Part shown: piece by piece, positions 6,657 to 14,675 of the stretch | Layout of the letters: every line of letters starts with the position of its first letter | Position numbering within the stretch: the first letter of the stretch is position 1 | Source of the DNA: a virus | Strand: one strand, 5' to 3' | Length of the DNA: 27,180 nucleotides | IMG/VR virus record: IMGVR_UViG_3300009183_000314 | Location: 1-27,180 of that record | Made by a program: the position numbers and the translations under genes | The notes under the pieces: model-generated | What the model was told of the DNA's origin: nothing | The model's input: the letters and a program-made list of their open reading frames with translations, nothing else | The model's database searches: none

Positions 6657-7092
6657 TACGTTTACTGCCTTGATGGAAAATCTCGCCTTCGTTTATAACA
6701 CGAAATCTAATACCCTGTTGCTTACACCAAGCATTGGCTGCTTCCCATTTGGCCATATTTTTAACATACTGCTGTTGATTATACTGACTCTTGCCAACTT
6801 TTTCTAACACTGTTTGGCTTTCGGGTTTGACTTCAACAACTTCTGCGTGTTTGCTGCCTTTTTTATCGTTGTAAACAATAAAGAAATCAGGCACATATAT
6901 TGTATACTTGCCTGTCAGCGGATCCCTATAGGGAATTTGTATACTTTCGCTGGCCCACTTTTCAACACCTTGATGCTCGTCCAGCATCCTCATGAAAACA
7001 AACTCCCAGCTGCTGCGAGCTAATGGTGTTTTCTTCCCGACATACTTTTCGGGATTTTTCATTTCAAATTTACCTTGTGCAAATTTTGCCAT
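6652..7092 (-). CDS. 4: Head completion protein gp4 (TnsA-like nuclease fold)
   Basis: T4 gp4 (150 residues) stabilises the DNA-filled head and belongs to the PD-(D/E)xK/TnsA-like nuclease superfamily; this protein has 146. Seen: basic N-terminus with the gp4-typical FEMKNPEKYVGKK (9-21), SSWEFVFMRMLDE (28-39; Glu30 as the first acidic ligand), WASESIQIPYRDPLTGKY (46-63), YVPDFFI (66-72; Asp69) and EVKP (87-90; Glu87, Lys89). These give the full E...PD...E-x-K signature, so it may be an active nuclease trimming DNA ends. The ATG overlaps the stop of the upstream gene as TAATG, implying translational coupling in the 8550-6652 transcript. Confidence 0.92.
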   Translation of the reverse strand: MAKFAQGKFEMKNPEKYVGKKTPLARSSWEFVFMRMLDEHQGVEKWASESIQIPYRDPLTGKYTIYVPDFFIVYNDKKGSKHAEVVEVKPESQTVLEKVGKSQYNQQQYVKNMAKWEAANAWCKQQGIRFRVINEGEIFHQGSKRR

Positions 7093-7460
7093 TACGCTGC
7101 TATATTTCTGGATTGATTTGGAATAACCGGTGTTGTTCTAAATCCCAAGGTGCTGATAGCTGCACGATTGTTATTAAGTATTTCGCCAACCAACTGACTT
7201 AACTCTAATTGATCAACGCCCTTTAGACTGTCTAATATTTTTCCGATCGGAGTACCATCTATTTTGGCCTGTTTTAATAGTGTTGCAGAAAGTACTCGAG
7301 CCGATTCAGAACTGAAACCTTTTTTCTCAAAGAATCCCAATGTAACGTCTACATCGTTAGAATTAAATTCTAATGGCCCTTGTCCATAAGAATCAAAAAA
7401 TAATTTAGTGCCAGCGGCGCTGTCTTCGATCTGTTGTGGGGGTAAATTGCTCTGTGTCAT
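7092..7460 (-). CDS. Conserved T4-like phage protein of unknown function (122 residues)
   Basis: I recognise the type: a short protein beside tail genes in marine T4-like myoviruses, with a first motif F-x-x-Y...PL.F.S..VD..LGFF.K.GF and then a helix-rich region AxxLLxQAKIDGxxxxxxLDxLKGVDxxxLxxLVGEILNNNR and a C-terminal RNIAA. No function is known to me. No signal peptide or membrane segment. The start at 7460 is 1 nt past the stop of the 362-residue gene and it ends in a TAATG overlap with gp4, so it is translated as the middle cistron of a three-gene late message. A tail or baseplate assembly role is only a guess from position. Confidence 0.75.
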   Translation of the reverse strand: MTQSNLPPQQIEDSAAGTKLFFDSYGQGPLEFNSNDVDVTLGFFEKKGFSSESARVLSATLLKQAKIDGTPIGKILDSLKGVDQLELSQLVGEILNNNRAAISTLGFRTTPVIPNQSRNIAA

Positions 7461-7461
7461 A

Positions 7462-8550
7462 TTATGCTTGATTACTGCTAATTATTTTCTTTTCTACAGC
7501 CGTAGTTGTATCTGTATTACTTGAGCTCTTAGGAAATACTGCACCAACTACACCACCAACTGTGCTGACCGCAGTGGCAATACTTGCAGGATTGCTTAAA
7601 ATATTAATTGCTTCGTTCTTAAGACCTTCTTTGGTAAGATCTTTAAAGTTTTTATAAGTATTGACTGTCTTGATTGCAGTTCCAAGAAATCCGCCAAAGC
7701 TATCAAAGGTATTTCCATTGCTTACATCACCAAATATACTTTCAAGGCCATCGAGAACTCCGCCGGGTCCTGTCAGTGAAGCTACGCCGCCGCCTGCAAC
7801 AGATAATGGGCTTGGCACAAGGTCGTAATGTAATGTGGCAAATCCTTTGGGACTATTAACTGTGACATTACCTGCAGAATATTTTACAGCTTCGTATTCA
7901 AGAGACATTTGACTTTCAAGTCCGTCGCCTTCTGCATAGGCAACTGATCCGTGATTCCAACTTTTAATTCTTGGATTTACCAATGTATAACCAATGAATC
8001 TTCTACGACTCATGGTATAGATACTGACAGATTTAAAAAAGTCTGTGGTCTTATCGTTGTCCATACCGTAACGAAAGTTATCCATTGGTGTCTTTGTGGC
8101 TCTTACATGAGTAGCGCCGTATGCTGACTGCGGTTGATGACGATCAGCAATATAGTATCCGTAGTAGATAGCCCACATGGCATTGACAATACCCGCACTG
8201 TCGTCATGTAGTGCAATGTTTACTGGTTCGTAGTTAAAATTCTTGTAGACAATTTTCTTTCTATTGTATTGATTTTTTACAACACTATCAAAATTGTACT
8301 TAGGCAAGTCTGCTGACTTGACCAATAGGCCAACTTCCTCTCCGTGACCGTTAAGATCAAATGCCGGAGCACGGTGTGCTGTTTTATCTATTTCAAAATG
8401 TACATAGAAAAGAAACTTAGTTCTTGGCGACAGTCGAAACGTATCGTCAATGAATAAGCGTGTAGCGTGTTGCCAGTTAGATACCAAACCCTTAGGATTA
8501 GTTAATCCAGTACCGACACCAGTAAGGAAACGTGTGAATTTATTGGCCAT
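7462..8550 (-). CDS. Putative baseplate/tail-tube-associated structural protein (362 residues)
   Basis: A virion protein of the T4-like marine group. Seen: N-terminal NWQHATRLFIDDTFRLSPRT, then a beta-rich region with GLLVKSADLPKYNFDSVVKNQYNRKK (about 75-100) and NYEPVNIALHDD followed by NAMWAIYYGYY, resembling the tail-tube-like fold shared by T4 gp19, gp48 and gp54 (strand 'VKSADLPK', long hairpin, then a helix). The C-terminal 110 residues are Gly/Ser-rich with two hydrophobic helices (about 290-345), unusual for a tube protein and possibly membrane-active or an assembly tail. I infer a tube-initiator or baseplate cap role; it could be the gp54 or gp48 counterpart but I cannot choose. Late motif 5 nt before the ATG. 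First gene of the transcript that includes gp4. Confidence 0.6.
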   Translation of the reverse strand: MANKFTRFLTGVGTGLTNPKGLVSNWQHATRLFIDDTFRLSPRTKFLFYVHFEIDKTAHRAPAFDLNGHGEEVGLLVKSADLPKYNFDSVVKNQYNRKKIVYKNFNYEPVNIALHDDSAGIVNAMWAIYYGYYIADRHQPQSAYGATHVRATKTPMDNFRYGMDNDKTTDFFKSVSIYTMSRRRFIGYTLVNPRIKSWNHGSVAYAEGDGLESQMSLEYEAVKYSAGNVTVNSPKGFATLHYDLVPSPLSVAGGGVASLTGPGGVLDGLESIFGDVSNGNTFDSFGGFLGTAIKTVNTYKNFKDLTKEGLKNEAINILSNPASIATAVSTVGGVVGAVFPKSSSNTDTTTAVEKKIISSNQA

Positions 8551-8555
8551 ACTAA

Positions 8556-8563
8556 TATTTATG
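8556..8563 (-). promoter_or_regulatory. T4-type late promoter motif, abutting the 362-residue gene
   Basis: Minus strand CATAAATA, then TTAGT, then ATG at 8550 (5-nt spacing). It sits directly downstream of the gp19 terminator. Confidence 0.65.
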
Positions 8564-8567
8564 CCAC

Positions 8568-8592
8568 AAAAAAACCCAGGTTAATTCCTGGG
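8568..8592 (-). terminator. Rho-independent terminator after gp19
   Basis: Minus strand: CCCAGG, AATTAA loop, CCTGGG, followed by seven T. It closes the gp18-gp19 unit and is followed at once by the next late promoter. Confidence 0.9.
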
Positions 8593-8611
8593 CTTCTTTG
8601 TTTAAGAGCTA

Positions 8612-9265
8612 TTACCCTTGCTGGCCTAATGCGCCAGTTACTGCCTGTGTAGCTACCTGACGACCAACTGCTGCACCGATACCACCCTCGATACTTACGT
8701 CGGACTTGTCTGCGCCCCACTGTTCCATATTATCAAAACGGATGCTTAGAGCAACTGTAGCATGTTCGTTAGTACCGTATGCTAATTCGCCGTAGTCTGC
8801 ATTTTGAATGAAACAACCATACAGGTTAAATGTTTCAAGTGTTTTTGGAGCAAGGTTTGCATTACCACCGTCGAGGATTTCAATACGTGTAGTAAATTTG
8901 TAATCAATACCTGAACGTGCAGATGCTTGTTCGATAAAGTCAAATTGTTTCTGTAGTTGTTGACCAACTAACTTCTGAACTTGACCACTTGCATCGTCAC
9001 GTAATGTTAATGTTACCATTTCAAAACTGTGCTTACCTGCAAGGTATACTTTTGAGTTATAAACATCAAGTGTCATTTCTTCAAATGAAACTTTAGGTCT
9101 TGTAACATCCTGAACTTGCTTGGTTAATTCTGTTGCTGCTGCAACACCAAAGCCCAGGAGAGTCACTCTAAAGCGATATTTTAACTTAGGCATTAGTAGC
9201 ACTTGTGTGCTACCTGCCGTGTTAGTTGTAGGTATACCTAAATTGTTTAATGATGTAATTGCCAT
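8612..9265 (-). CDS. 19: Tail tube protein gp19
   Basis: The inner tail tube subunit, stacked in hexameric rings and surrounded by the gp18 sheath. At 217 residues it is longer than T4 gp19 (163), with extra residues at both ends. Seen: YRFRVTLLGFG (30-40), QVQDVTRPKVSFEEMTLDVYNSKVYLAGKHSFEMVTLTLRDD (about 51-92, the family's most typical stretch; quoted here as key elements VTRPKVSFEE and FEMVTLTLRDD), a helix with FDFIEQ, and LYGCFIQNADYGELAYGTNEHATVALSIRFDN, here shortened to its typical elements LYGCFIQN and VALSIRFDN. The C-terminal 35 residues are Gly/Ala-rich. The start at 9265 has AGGAG 10 nt upstream within the end of gp18; the genes are 2 nt apart, fitting a joint high-level late transcript. 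Confidence 0.93.
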   Translation of the reverse strand: MAITSLNNLGIPTTNTAGSTQVLLMPKLKYRFRVTLLGFGVAAATELTKQVQDVTRPKVSFEEMTLDVYNSKVYLAGKHSFEMVTLTLRDDASGQVQKLVGQQLQKQFDFIEQASARSGIDYKFTTRIEILDGGNANLAPKTLETFNLYGCFIQNADYGELAYGTNEHATVALSIRFDNMEQWGADKSDVSIEGGIGAAVGRQVATQAVTGALGQQG

Positions 9266-9267
9266 TT

Positions 9268-12200
9268 TTAAATCTCTCCTGTGTTCTTGACACGCAATGG
9301 AATGTAAATGAACTCAACAGCTTTAACAGGTTCAATTGCGATGTCAACCCATAATTCGTTGCGATCGATTCTTGCTGGTGTGTTATTGCTTTCATCACAA
9401 ACAACTGCAAAGTCATACAGAGCTCTTAAACCTACGAGTTCAAGTAACAAGCTCTGGCATGCCTGCTTGATTTCATCACGTGTGATTGAATCATTTGGTT
9501 CAAAAATGTACGGACGAGCAAGTTTGTTTAGTTGGCTACGTAAGTAAACTACTAAACGTGCTACGTTAATGCGATCCAATGCTGATGCATTTCTTGCACG
9601 AGTCTTTTGACCAAAGTTAATTAAACCAACACCGTTAAAGAATGTAATCGGGTTAATCTTCAAGTCATACAATGTATCACGTTGACCTTCATTCAATGCT
9701 ACTGTTTGGAATTCACCAGTAGCAGCATCAATGTAACCAACTGCTGTTGCGTTAGTAATACCACCGCGTCTTGTACCTGCTGGAGCAAACCATGGGTAAG
9801 AAGCGTTGTCACTTAATGCAATAGTTTTCAACATCATGTGTGAGCTTGGAACAACTGCGTTTGAACCACCTAAGTCTGTTGTGAAACCACTTGGATAGAA
9901 CACGCCTAAGTATTCGTCATATGTAACGATGCCCTTGTCGCCGTTGTCTGTTACTAATTCTGCATTAGTACCCCAATTTGTTAATGTTGTAGCATCAGAT
10001 GCCAAACGTAATGGTGTATCACCGATAACAAATGCTGTTACACCACGGTCGATGTTTAGGTTAACAAGATTGCTCATTACTTCAGGATATCCTGGAGCAG
10101 CAATAATGTTAAAGTTACGACGTTCTTCATCACGGATTTCAGCACTTGTATCAATTGCCGACTTCATTGCAGCTACTACAACTGCACGTTGAGCGTGGTG
10201 TAGGAATGTGCCTGAACCATCTTCTGCATTCGGTGAAGCTGTAACCCAACGAGCTTGCTCTGTATAGCCGCTCATTTGTTCTGGGGTAACTACAGCATTG
10301 CCTAAATCGCTGGCTGTTGCATCATAACGTTCATTACTTAATGTTTGATCAATAAAGTTTGTAACATATTTCTTAACATTGCCGTCTGATCTACGTGTGT
10401 TCCATAACAACATACCTTTTGGATATAGTGCTGGGTCTGGAGCATCTGGGTCTAAGTAGTTGTCGGATAATAGTGTAGCAATAGTTGCTGCGGTATTACC
10501 TGTAGGACCGGATGAACCATAACGTGCATCAGCAAATAGGATACCTTCTTCTGTAGTTTGATCAGTTTTGTCAACTAATTCCCATTTCTCGGAAGCAGGA
10601 ACACCTTGGATGTTGCTGTCATAACGATAGATAGTTGGGAAATTTTCTAAGTCAGCAGTGCTGATCCACAAATCATTATCCTGGAATGTTACGCCACCTG
10701 TGTACGGATTGCTCGCTGACACTGTAGGACCTGCTGCTTTTGTAGAAGCAAATGTGTTTTTGTATCCAGTCCATGTACGACCGTTGTGTACCATAATATC
10801 AATTTCGCTGACACTTGAGTTATACCATAACTGTTCTTCTGCCGGGTCGTTCTGTGGTGCGCTTGGAGCAGCAATAAAGTTGCTGGCTGCCAACGGCTCC
10901 CAATTTGAAGCAAGATAGCTCTGAGATGCTGCTGTTGCTAAAGGACCGCTACCGTCTGTTGCAGAACCAACTGACAAGTTATAGAAATTTTCTGTACCTG
11001 TCAATGCGTTGATATTGTAAGGTGTAAAGATATCTGCCAGTGGAGTACTTGTACCATCAGTGAATCTAATATCGCCGCCAAGGTTGTGGTAAATCTGTAG
11101 TTTGTTGTCTGAGGTAACTGCTGCTTCAACGTTAACAAATCCAGCTGCGTTAATTGCTGTTGCAATTTTTTCAGCGTCATCAGCATCACCTAAGAGTGCA
11201 TTGCTGGTTGCTGAGCTTAACGTAATTGTTTTTGCTGTATCCAGTGCAACTTGACCTTTTAATGATTCTGCCATTGTAAAGGTATTTGTACCAGCTGTTA
11301 ACGATCCTGTAGTAATTACAGAAGACGTAATAGTTGTATATGCACCTACACCTGCAGCACGTTTCCAAACACGGAATGTTGCTGTTTCTGGGAGTGCATC
11401 ATATTTTGTATCTTCGTTGGCATTAGTTTGAACAAACAATGTCGTAGTTTCTAATTTTGCACCGCCACCTGCACGATCGAGATAATACAGAGCTGCGTTT
11501 GTAGAAGCATATAAGTATGCATCATATGAAACCCAAGTTTCTGTTATTGCGTTCCAACGCTTGGCAATCCAACGTGCTCCTGCATTTGGTTCTGTAGTTT
11601 TGATCCATACTGAACCCGTTGGGCGACCGTATGCCATTGTAGCATCGCCTTCGTCATCACTGTCACCGCGTTTAAATGTAGGAACTTGTGTATGAGGACT
11701 TTGTACTAACTTAGGACCATGGTACGTACCTGCTGTGATATTAATACCTGCTGAGCTAATAACTCCAGGAGCAGATGCGTTGCCAATTGTAATAGCATTA
11801 GATAGTGAACTATCGCCCACTGTATCAGTTTGAGCGTCAGTGTAAAGATATAATTTGCTGCCAACTGCTTTTGCTGTAATACCAGTGCCGCCTGTAGTTA
11901 AGATATTAATCTTATTAGCCACTGATGAAGCAGTATCAGATGTTGAAACACTGATTTGTGTTCCGTTGATTTCAAATGTGCCCGCTGTAGGAGTTGCTGC
12001 TACAGATCCGCCAATGATCGTCGGGTGGCTTGCTGCCCATTTCTTAGAACCAACTAATACCCACTCGCCTGCATTGACTGCTGTGCCACCACCGCCAGCA
12101 ACACCGCCATTGCCTGCTGACTTGTAGTAAATTCTTGCAGTTTCTTTGGCTGCTGTAAATGTACCGCTACCATCAACTGTTTGGAATACAACTGCGTAAT

Positions 12201-12786
12201 CACCAATTTGACCTACGCCTGTTTTTGGTGCATACCCTGTATTTGCATCAATTCTTGATGCATCGTCGTCTGTTAAGATGATTGGCAATTTTAATGTAAA
12301 TTTCTGGCCACCGACTGTCGAAGCTGCTGCACCGTTCCACTCTTGGATACCCCAAGCTGTAGAAGTTGCATCTATCCACCATTGTCCGTCATCTGGATTT
12401 GCTCCCGGGGCGGAACCTGCTGCTACTAATTGCGATAAATCAACGTCAGCACGTACAATAAATGCTGCATTGCTTACCCCGAGTAAGCTATAAGCTGCTA
12501 ATAGACCGTATTCGTTACGTTCACCACCGTGTACTGGGTTAGATGAAGTTGTCTTTTCAAAGAAAGGTACACCGAAAGCATCAACAAGATCTTTCTGACT
12601 TGTAACCTTAAATGCCTTGCCAGCATTTGTCTTAGTGGTTGCAGTGGCAGTACCTGTGCCTGCTGCGTTTTGTTTGTCCTGGGCTGTTGCCACAACGATC
12701 AATGGAGTAGTACCAGGTTCTGCTGGTGTGTAAAAACTCTCGTCGATAACTGTTACGGCTACGCCTGGTGATTGTAATGTCGCCAT
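9268..12786 (-). CDS. 18: Tail sheath protein gp18, greatly enlarged
   Basis: The contractile sheath subunit. At 1172 residues it is far longer than T4 gp18 (659). Conserved ends: N-terminal LQSPGVAVTVID (4-15), a VTSQKDLVDAFG strand-helix (about 60), AAYSLLGVSNAAFIVRA (about 97-113); C-terminal core from about residue 740 with RNFNIIAAPGYPE, ITFFNGVGLINFGQKT, SALDRINVARLVVYLRSQL, FEPNDSITRDEI and the last strand VDIAIEPVKAVEFIYIPLRV. Between about 125 and 740 lies a Thr/Ala/Gly-rich insertion with several W-rich hairpin modules and a possible Ig-like part, probably displayed on the sheath surface. The start has AGGAGA eight nt upstream and a late motif about 35 nt upstream, so this message has a real leader, unlike its neighbours. 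Trp-containing modules also occur in gp14, gp15 and the fibre proteins here. Confidence 0.95.
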   Translation of the reverse strand: MATLQSPGVAVTVIDESFYTPAEPGTTPLIVVATAQDKQNAAGTGTATATTKTNAGKAFKVTSQKDLVDAFGVPFFEKTTSSNPVHGGERNEYGLLAAYSLLGVSNAAFIVRADVDLSQLVAAGSAPGANPDDGQWWIDATSTAWGIQEWNGAAASTVGGQKFTLKLPIILTDDDASRIDANTGYAPKTGVGQIGDYAVVFQTVDGSGTFTAAKETARIYYKSAGNGGVAGGGGTAVNAGEWVLVGSKKWAASHPTIIGGSVAATPTAGTFEINGTQISVSTSDTASSVANKINILTTGGTGITAKAVGSKLYLYTDAQTDTVGDSSLSNAITIGNASAPGVISSAGINITAGTYHGPKLVQSPHTQVPTFKRGDSDDEGDATMAYGRPTGSVWIKTTEPNAGARWIAKRWNAITETWVSYDAYLYASTNAALYYLDRAGGGAKLETTTLFVQTNANEDTKYDALPETATFRVWKRAAGVGAYTTITSSVITTGSLTAGTNTFTMAESLKGQVALDTAKTITLSSATSNALLGDADDAEKIATAINAAGFVNVEAAVTSDNKLQIYHNLGGDIRFTDGTSTPLADIFTPYNINALTGTENFYNLSVGSATDGSGPLATAASQSYLASNWEPLAASNFIAAPSAPQNDPAEEQLWYNSSVSEIDIMVHNGRTWTGYKNTFASTKAAGPTVSASNPYTGGVTFQDNDLWISTADLENFPTIYRYDSNIQGVPASEKWELVDKTDQTTEEGILFADARYGSSGPTGNTAATIATLLSDNYLDPDAPDPALYPKGMLLWNTRRSDGNVKKYVTNFIDQTLSNERYDATASDLGNAVVTPEQMSGYTEQARWVTASPNAEDGSGTFLHHAQRAVVVAAMKSAIDTSAEIRDEERRNFNIIAAPGYPEVMSNLVNLNIDRGVTAFVIGDTPLRLASDATTLTNWGTNAELVTDNGDKGIVTYDEYLGVFYPSGFTTDLGGSNAVVPSSHMMLKTIALSDNASYPWFAPAGTRRGGITNATAVGYIDAATGEFQTVALNEGQRDTLYDLKINPITFFNGVGLINFGQKTRARNASALDRINVARLVVYLRSQLNKLARPYIFEPNDSITRDEIKQACQSLLLELVGLRALYDFAVVCDESNNTPARIDRNELWVDIAIEPVKAVEFIYIPLRVKNTGEI
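10560..12411 (-). other. Surface-type insertion inside gp18 (approximate borders)
   Basis: About 615 residues not needed for the sheath core. It holds beta-rich, low-charge sequence with modules such as GQWWIDAT...EWNG, GSVWIKTTEP...WNAITETWV, EQLWYNSS...VHNGRTW and NDLWISTA...YRYDS. Borders are set by eye from where T4-like sheath sequence stops and resumes. Confidence 0.6.
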
Positions 12787-12820
12787 GTACCTATTCTCCT
12801 GGTAATAGTTTTGCTCAAAG

Positions 12821-12828
12821 TATTTACC
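12821..12828 (-). promoter_or_regulatory. T4-type late promoter motif for gp18-gp19
   Basis: Minus strand GGTAAATA. Predicted start about 6 nt downstream gives a leader of roughly 29 nt carrying AGGAGA (12795-12800), the strongest Shine-Dalgarno among the late genes. Confidence 0.6.
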
Positions 12829-12880
12829 AGTAAATCATAAAAATGCCCTGTTATAGCAGTATAAAAAGGGGCGGAAAAGG

Positions 12881-12888
12881 CTTAAATA
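12881..12888 (+). promoter_or_regulatory. T4-type late promoter motif, abutting the zinc-binding protein gene
   Basis: CTTAAATA, then AATTT, then ATG at 12894 (5-nt spacing). This decides the start codon over the in-frame ATG at 12843. Confidence 0.65.
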
Positions 12889-12893
12889 AATTT

Positions 12894-13229
12894 ATGAGAC
12901 CGCTTTGTAGGTGCGGGCAGCGACCCCGTGCAATTAATTATCGAAAAGGCACAAAGATCTATTACAGATCCCTATGTGAAATCTGCTTGGCTCACGGAAT
13001 AGGGCATGGCATCCCTCGATGGCAACGGGCAGGTTATAAACTGAAACTGCAATGTGACAAATGCGGACATAAAAGTCCGCATCGAGAAGTGTTTAGAGTA
13101 TTTCATGTTGACGGCGATCTAAACAACTGTCGTCATACTAATTTAAAAACTGTATGCTGTAACTGTGCTCAGGTTTTAAGCAAGGAAGGTATTGTGTGGA
13201 GACAGGGTGATCTCATTGCTGATTATTGA
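12894..13229 (+). CDS. Zinc-binding HNH-like protein (111 residues)
   Basis: A small Cys-rich protein of a type conserved in T4-like marine phages. Seen: C5-x-C7 and C28-x2-C31 (first zinc knuckle), C54-x2-C57 and C88/C89..C91 (second), with VFHVDGDLNN (69-78) between, followed by NLKTVCCNCAQVL (83-95). The His71-x-Asp-Gly...Asn-Asn...Cys-x-x-Cys order is that of a treble-clef HNH domain, but the last His of the usual 'NCH' is Ala92, so nuclease activity is doubtful. It ends KEGIVWRQGDLIADY. I chose ATG 12894 because the late motif ends 5 nt before it; the in-frame ATG at 12843 lies upstream of that promoter and has no ribosome site. The last 54 nt overlap gp1 on the other strand. Confidence 0.75.
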   Translation: MRPLCRCGQRPRAINYRKGTKIYYRSLCEICLAHGIGHGIPRWQRAGYKLKLQCDKCGHKSPHREVFRVFHVDGDLNNCRHTNLKTVCCNCAQVLSKEGIVWRQGDLIADY

Positions 13230-13829
13230 TTTAGCATGATTGTATAGATCGTCAATACTACCATTATTATCCAATATAACATCAAACTCTGTTCCAACCC
13301 ATGCTGTTTCGGAAGCATGAATTTTACGCATCTTTAGTTCATTCATAGCAACGTTTTTGCCTTGATTTGCTTCGACAGCAATGTCATACCAATCGGGCAA
13401 GTCGCCTCTCTGTACCCAAACAATAATGCCACCCGCATCGCGAATACTTTGAATTTCATTAGGAAACCGACAATCGCTGATTACCACGTGGTCTTTACTA
13501 TTTCGAAGTTTATTTTCGAGACTGGCGATCCATATATCATCATGGAACCCTTTGCGACATACTTCAGTGCCCCAATACTGTAAGACCCAGCGTGGAGTAA
13601 GTGTCGGCATTGAGAGTCGTTCTGCCCACCAAGGGTCTACCTGTTCACGCCACTCACGTGCTTCTTTGGTGCGCCCTTCAAGGAAAGTTCTATCCCATCC
13701 AAAGACTGCTGCAACAGAGTCTTTAAGAGTAGATGCAAAACTTTCTCGTCTAAATTCGTGGAAATTAACCAGATAGTCAGCGACTGTGTCCTTGCCGCTG
13801 CCGATAAACCCGCAGATACCTATAATCAT
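13176..13829 (-). CDS. 1: Deoxynucleoside monophosphate kinase gp1
   Basis: Phosphorylates dNMPs to dNDPs for phage DNA synthesis; T4 gp1 is 241 residues, this one 217. Seen: P-loop GFIGSGKDT (7-15, Lys13), the substrate-side segment FASTLKDSVAAVFGW (31-45), LQYWGTEVCR (about 83-92) and a Walker B/LID region VVISDCRFPNE (114-124), all typical of the gp1/dNMP kinase family. It is the one clear nucleotide-metabolism gene inside the structural block and differs from its neighbours in having a consensus sigma70 promoter (TTGACT-17-TATAAT) and an AGGAGA ribosome site, so it should be read early. Its 3' end overlaps the zinc-binding gene on the opposite strand by 54 nt. Confidence 0.93.
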   Translation of the reverse strand: MIIGICGFIGSGKDTVADYLVNFHEFRRESFASTLKDSVAAVFGWDRTFLEGRTKEAREWREQVDPWWAERLSMPTLTPRWVLQYWGTEVCRKGFHDDIWIASLENKLRNSKDHVVISDCRFPNEIQSIRDAGGIIVWVQRGDLPDWYDIAVEANQGKNVAMNELKMRKIHASETAWVGTEFDVILDNNGSIDDLYNHAKSIISNEITLSPHNTFLA

Positions 13830-13848
13830 AATTGTCTCCTATAAGACT

Positions 13849-13877
13849 ATTATAATACAGATTTTTTAAAAAGTCAA
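13849..13877 (-). promoter_or_regulatory. Strong sigma70 promoter for gp1
   Basis: Minus strand TTGACT (13872-13877), 17-nt spacer, TATAAT (13849-13854): both hexamers at or one base from consensus. It fits in the 54-nt gap after gp13. Confidence 0.88.
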
Positions 13878-13883
13878 AGGAAT

Positions 13884-14642
13884 TTAACCAATTATCCAGG
13901 TATAGCCCATACCGCCGGATACAGAAGTTTTTAGATCTTCCATTAGTTTATCCATTTCAGTCTGTGCTTCTGTTTTCATAGCGGCGCCGTTTAATGCGCT
14001 GCCGCCTTGTGGTCCTGCAATCTGAGCAAACTTCTCTCGAGCCTGGCCAAGCATCATTTTACAATTGGCTAAAGAATAGTCTTTGATCCACTGTCCTGCG
14101 TAGGTATCGCCGATGATAGTGAAGTCTGGTTTAGAATTATAGACCTGTAACATCACTGACTCTTCGCCACGTGGACGTTGATGAATGGTTAATTTACGGC
14201 TGGAAGGTTCCCAGGTAAAGTTAATAAAACTGCCAAACATTTTACCCACAAGTTCTTGATATTGAGCAAATAATTCATAGGTCAATAAGCCGCCCATGCT
14301 GGTTGCACTCAACAGATAGGTGTTAGTGTAGGCCATGTTAAATGGCTCAAATACTGTACCGCCATTTCCGCCGCCTGTGCGTGATCCAATGCTTCGACGA
14401 TAAATCTGTCGAACCTGCTGGATTTCTTTAGGCAGTATGTATTCGTTTGTATCTGTTAACAGATTTAAAAATACATGGCTTTCCTCAACAGCATTATCGC
14501 TGCGCTGACGGAATACCGCAAGTGCTTTGTTTAGTGCTGTTTCGTAATGAATTGGGTCTAACTCTACGTCGATCATGCCGTCGCCCAGCATGGTTTTGCA
14601 GTAGTTAAACACGTCTTGTTTTGCTTGATCGTTTGAGCTCAT
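13884..14642 (-). CDS. 13: Neck protein gp13
   Basis: T4 gp13 and gp14 form the neck that joins the filled head to the tail. At 252 residues it is shorter than T4 gp13 (309). Seen: N-terminal AKQDVFNYCKTMLGDGMIDVELDPIHYETALNKALAVFRQR in which MLGDGMIDVEL and the following helix match the T4 start '[24 protein letters not shown]' in pattern; then LLTDTNEYILPKEIQQVRQIYRR, a Gly-rich loop (about 90-98), FNMAYTNTYLL, and YTGQ/AGQWIKDYSLANCKMMLGQAREKF near 180-205 as a packing helix. The late motif is 5 nt before the ATG. It is encoded opposite to gp14 and gp15, with which it must assemble. Confidence 0.85.
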   Translation of the reverse strand: MSSNDQAKQDVFNYCKTMLGDGMIDVELDPIHYETALNKALAVFRQRSDNAVEESHVFLNLLTDTNEYILPKEIQQVRQIYRRSIGSRTGGGNGGTVFEPFNMAYTNTYLLSATSMGGLLTYELFAQYQELVGKMFGSFINFTWEPSSRKLTIHQRPRGEESVMLQVYNSKPDFTIIGDTYAGQWIKDYSLANCKMMLGQAREKFAQIAGPQGGSALNGAAMKTEAQTEMDKLMEDLKTSVSGGMGYTWIIG

Positions 14643-14647
14643 ATAAC

Positions 14648-14655
14648 TATTTATC
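14648..14655 (-). promoter_or_regulatory. T4-type late promoter motif, abutting gp13
   Basis: Minus strand CGATAAATA (core TAAATA at 14648-14653), then GTTAT, then ATG at 14642 (5-nt spacing). Part of a back-to-back pair with 14661-14668. Confidence 0.65.
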
Positions 14656-14660
14656 GTAGC

Positions 14661-14668
14661 GGTAAATA
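14661..14668 (+). promoter_or_regulatory. T4-type late promoter motif, abutting gp14
   Basis: GGTAAATA, then TATGACT, then ATG at 14676 (7-nt spacing). Only 5 nt separate it from the divergent motif for gp13. Confidence 0.6.
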
Positions 14669-14675
14669 TATGACT

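Noticed and set aside
12843-12893. An in-frame ATG at 12843 that would lengthen the zinc-binding protein by 17 residues
   Set aside because: The late promoter motif lies downstream of it, it has no ribosome site, and ATG 12894 has the same 5-nt motif spacing as other late genes.
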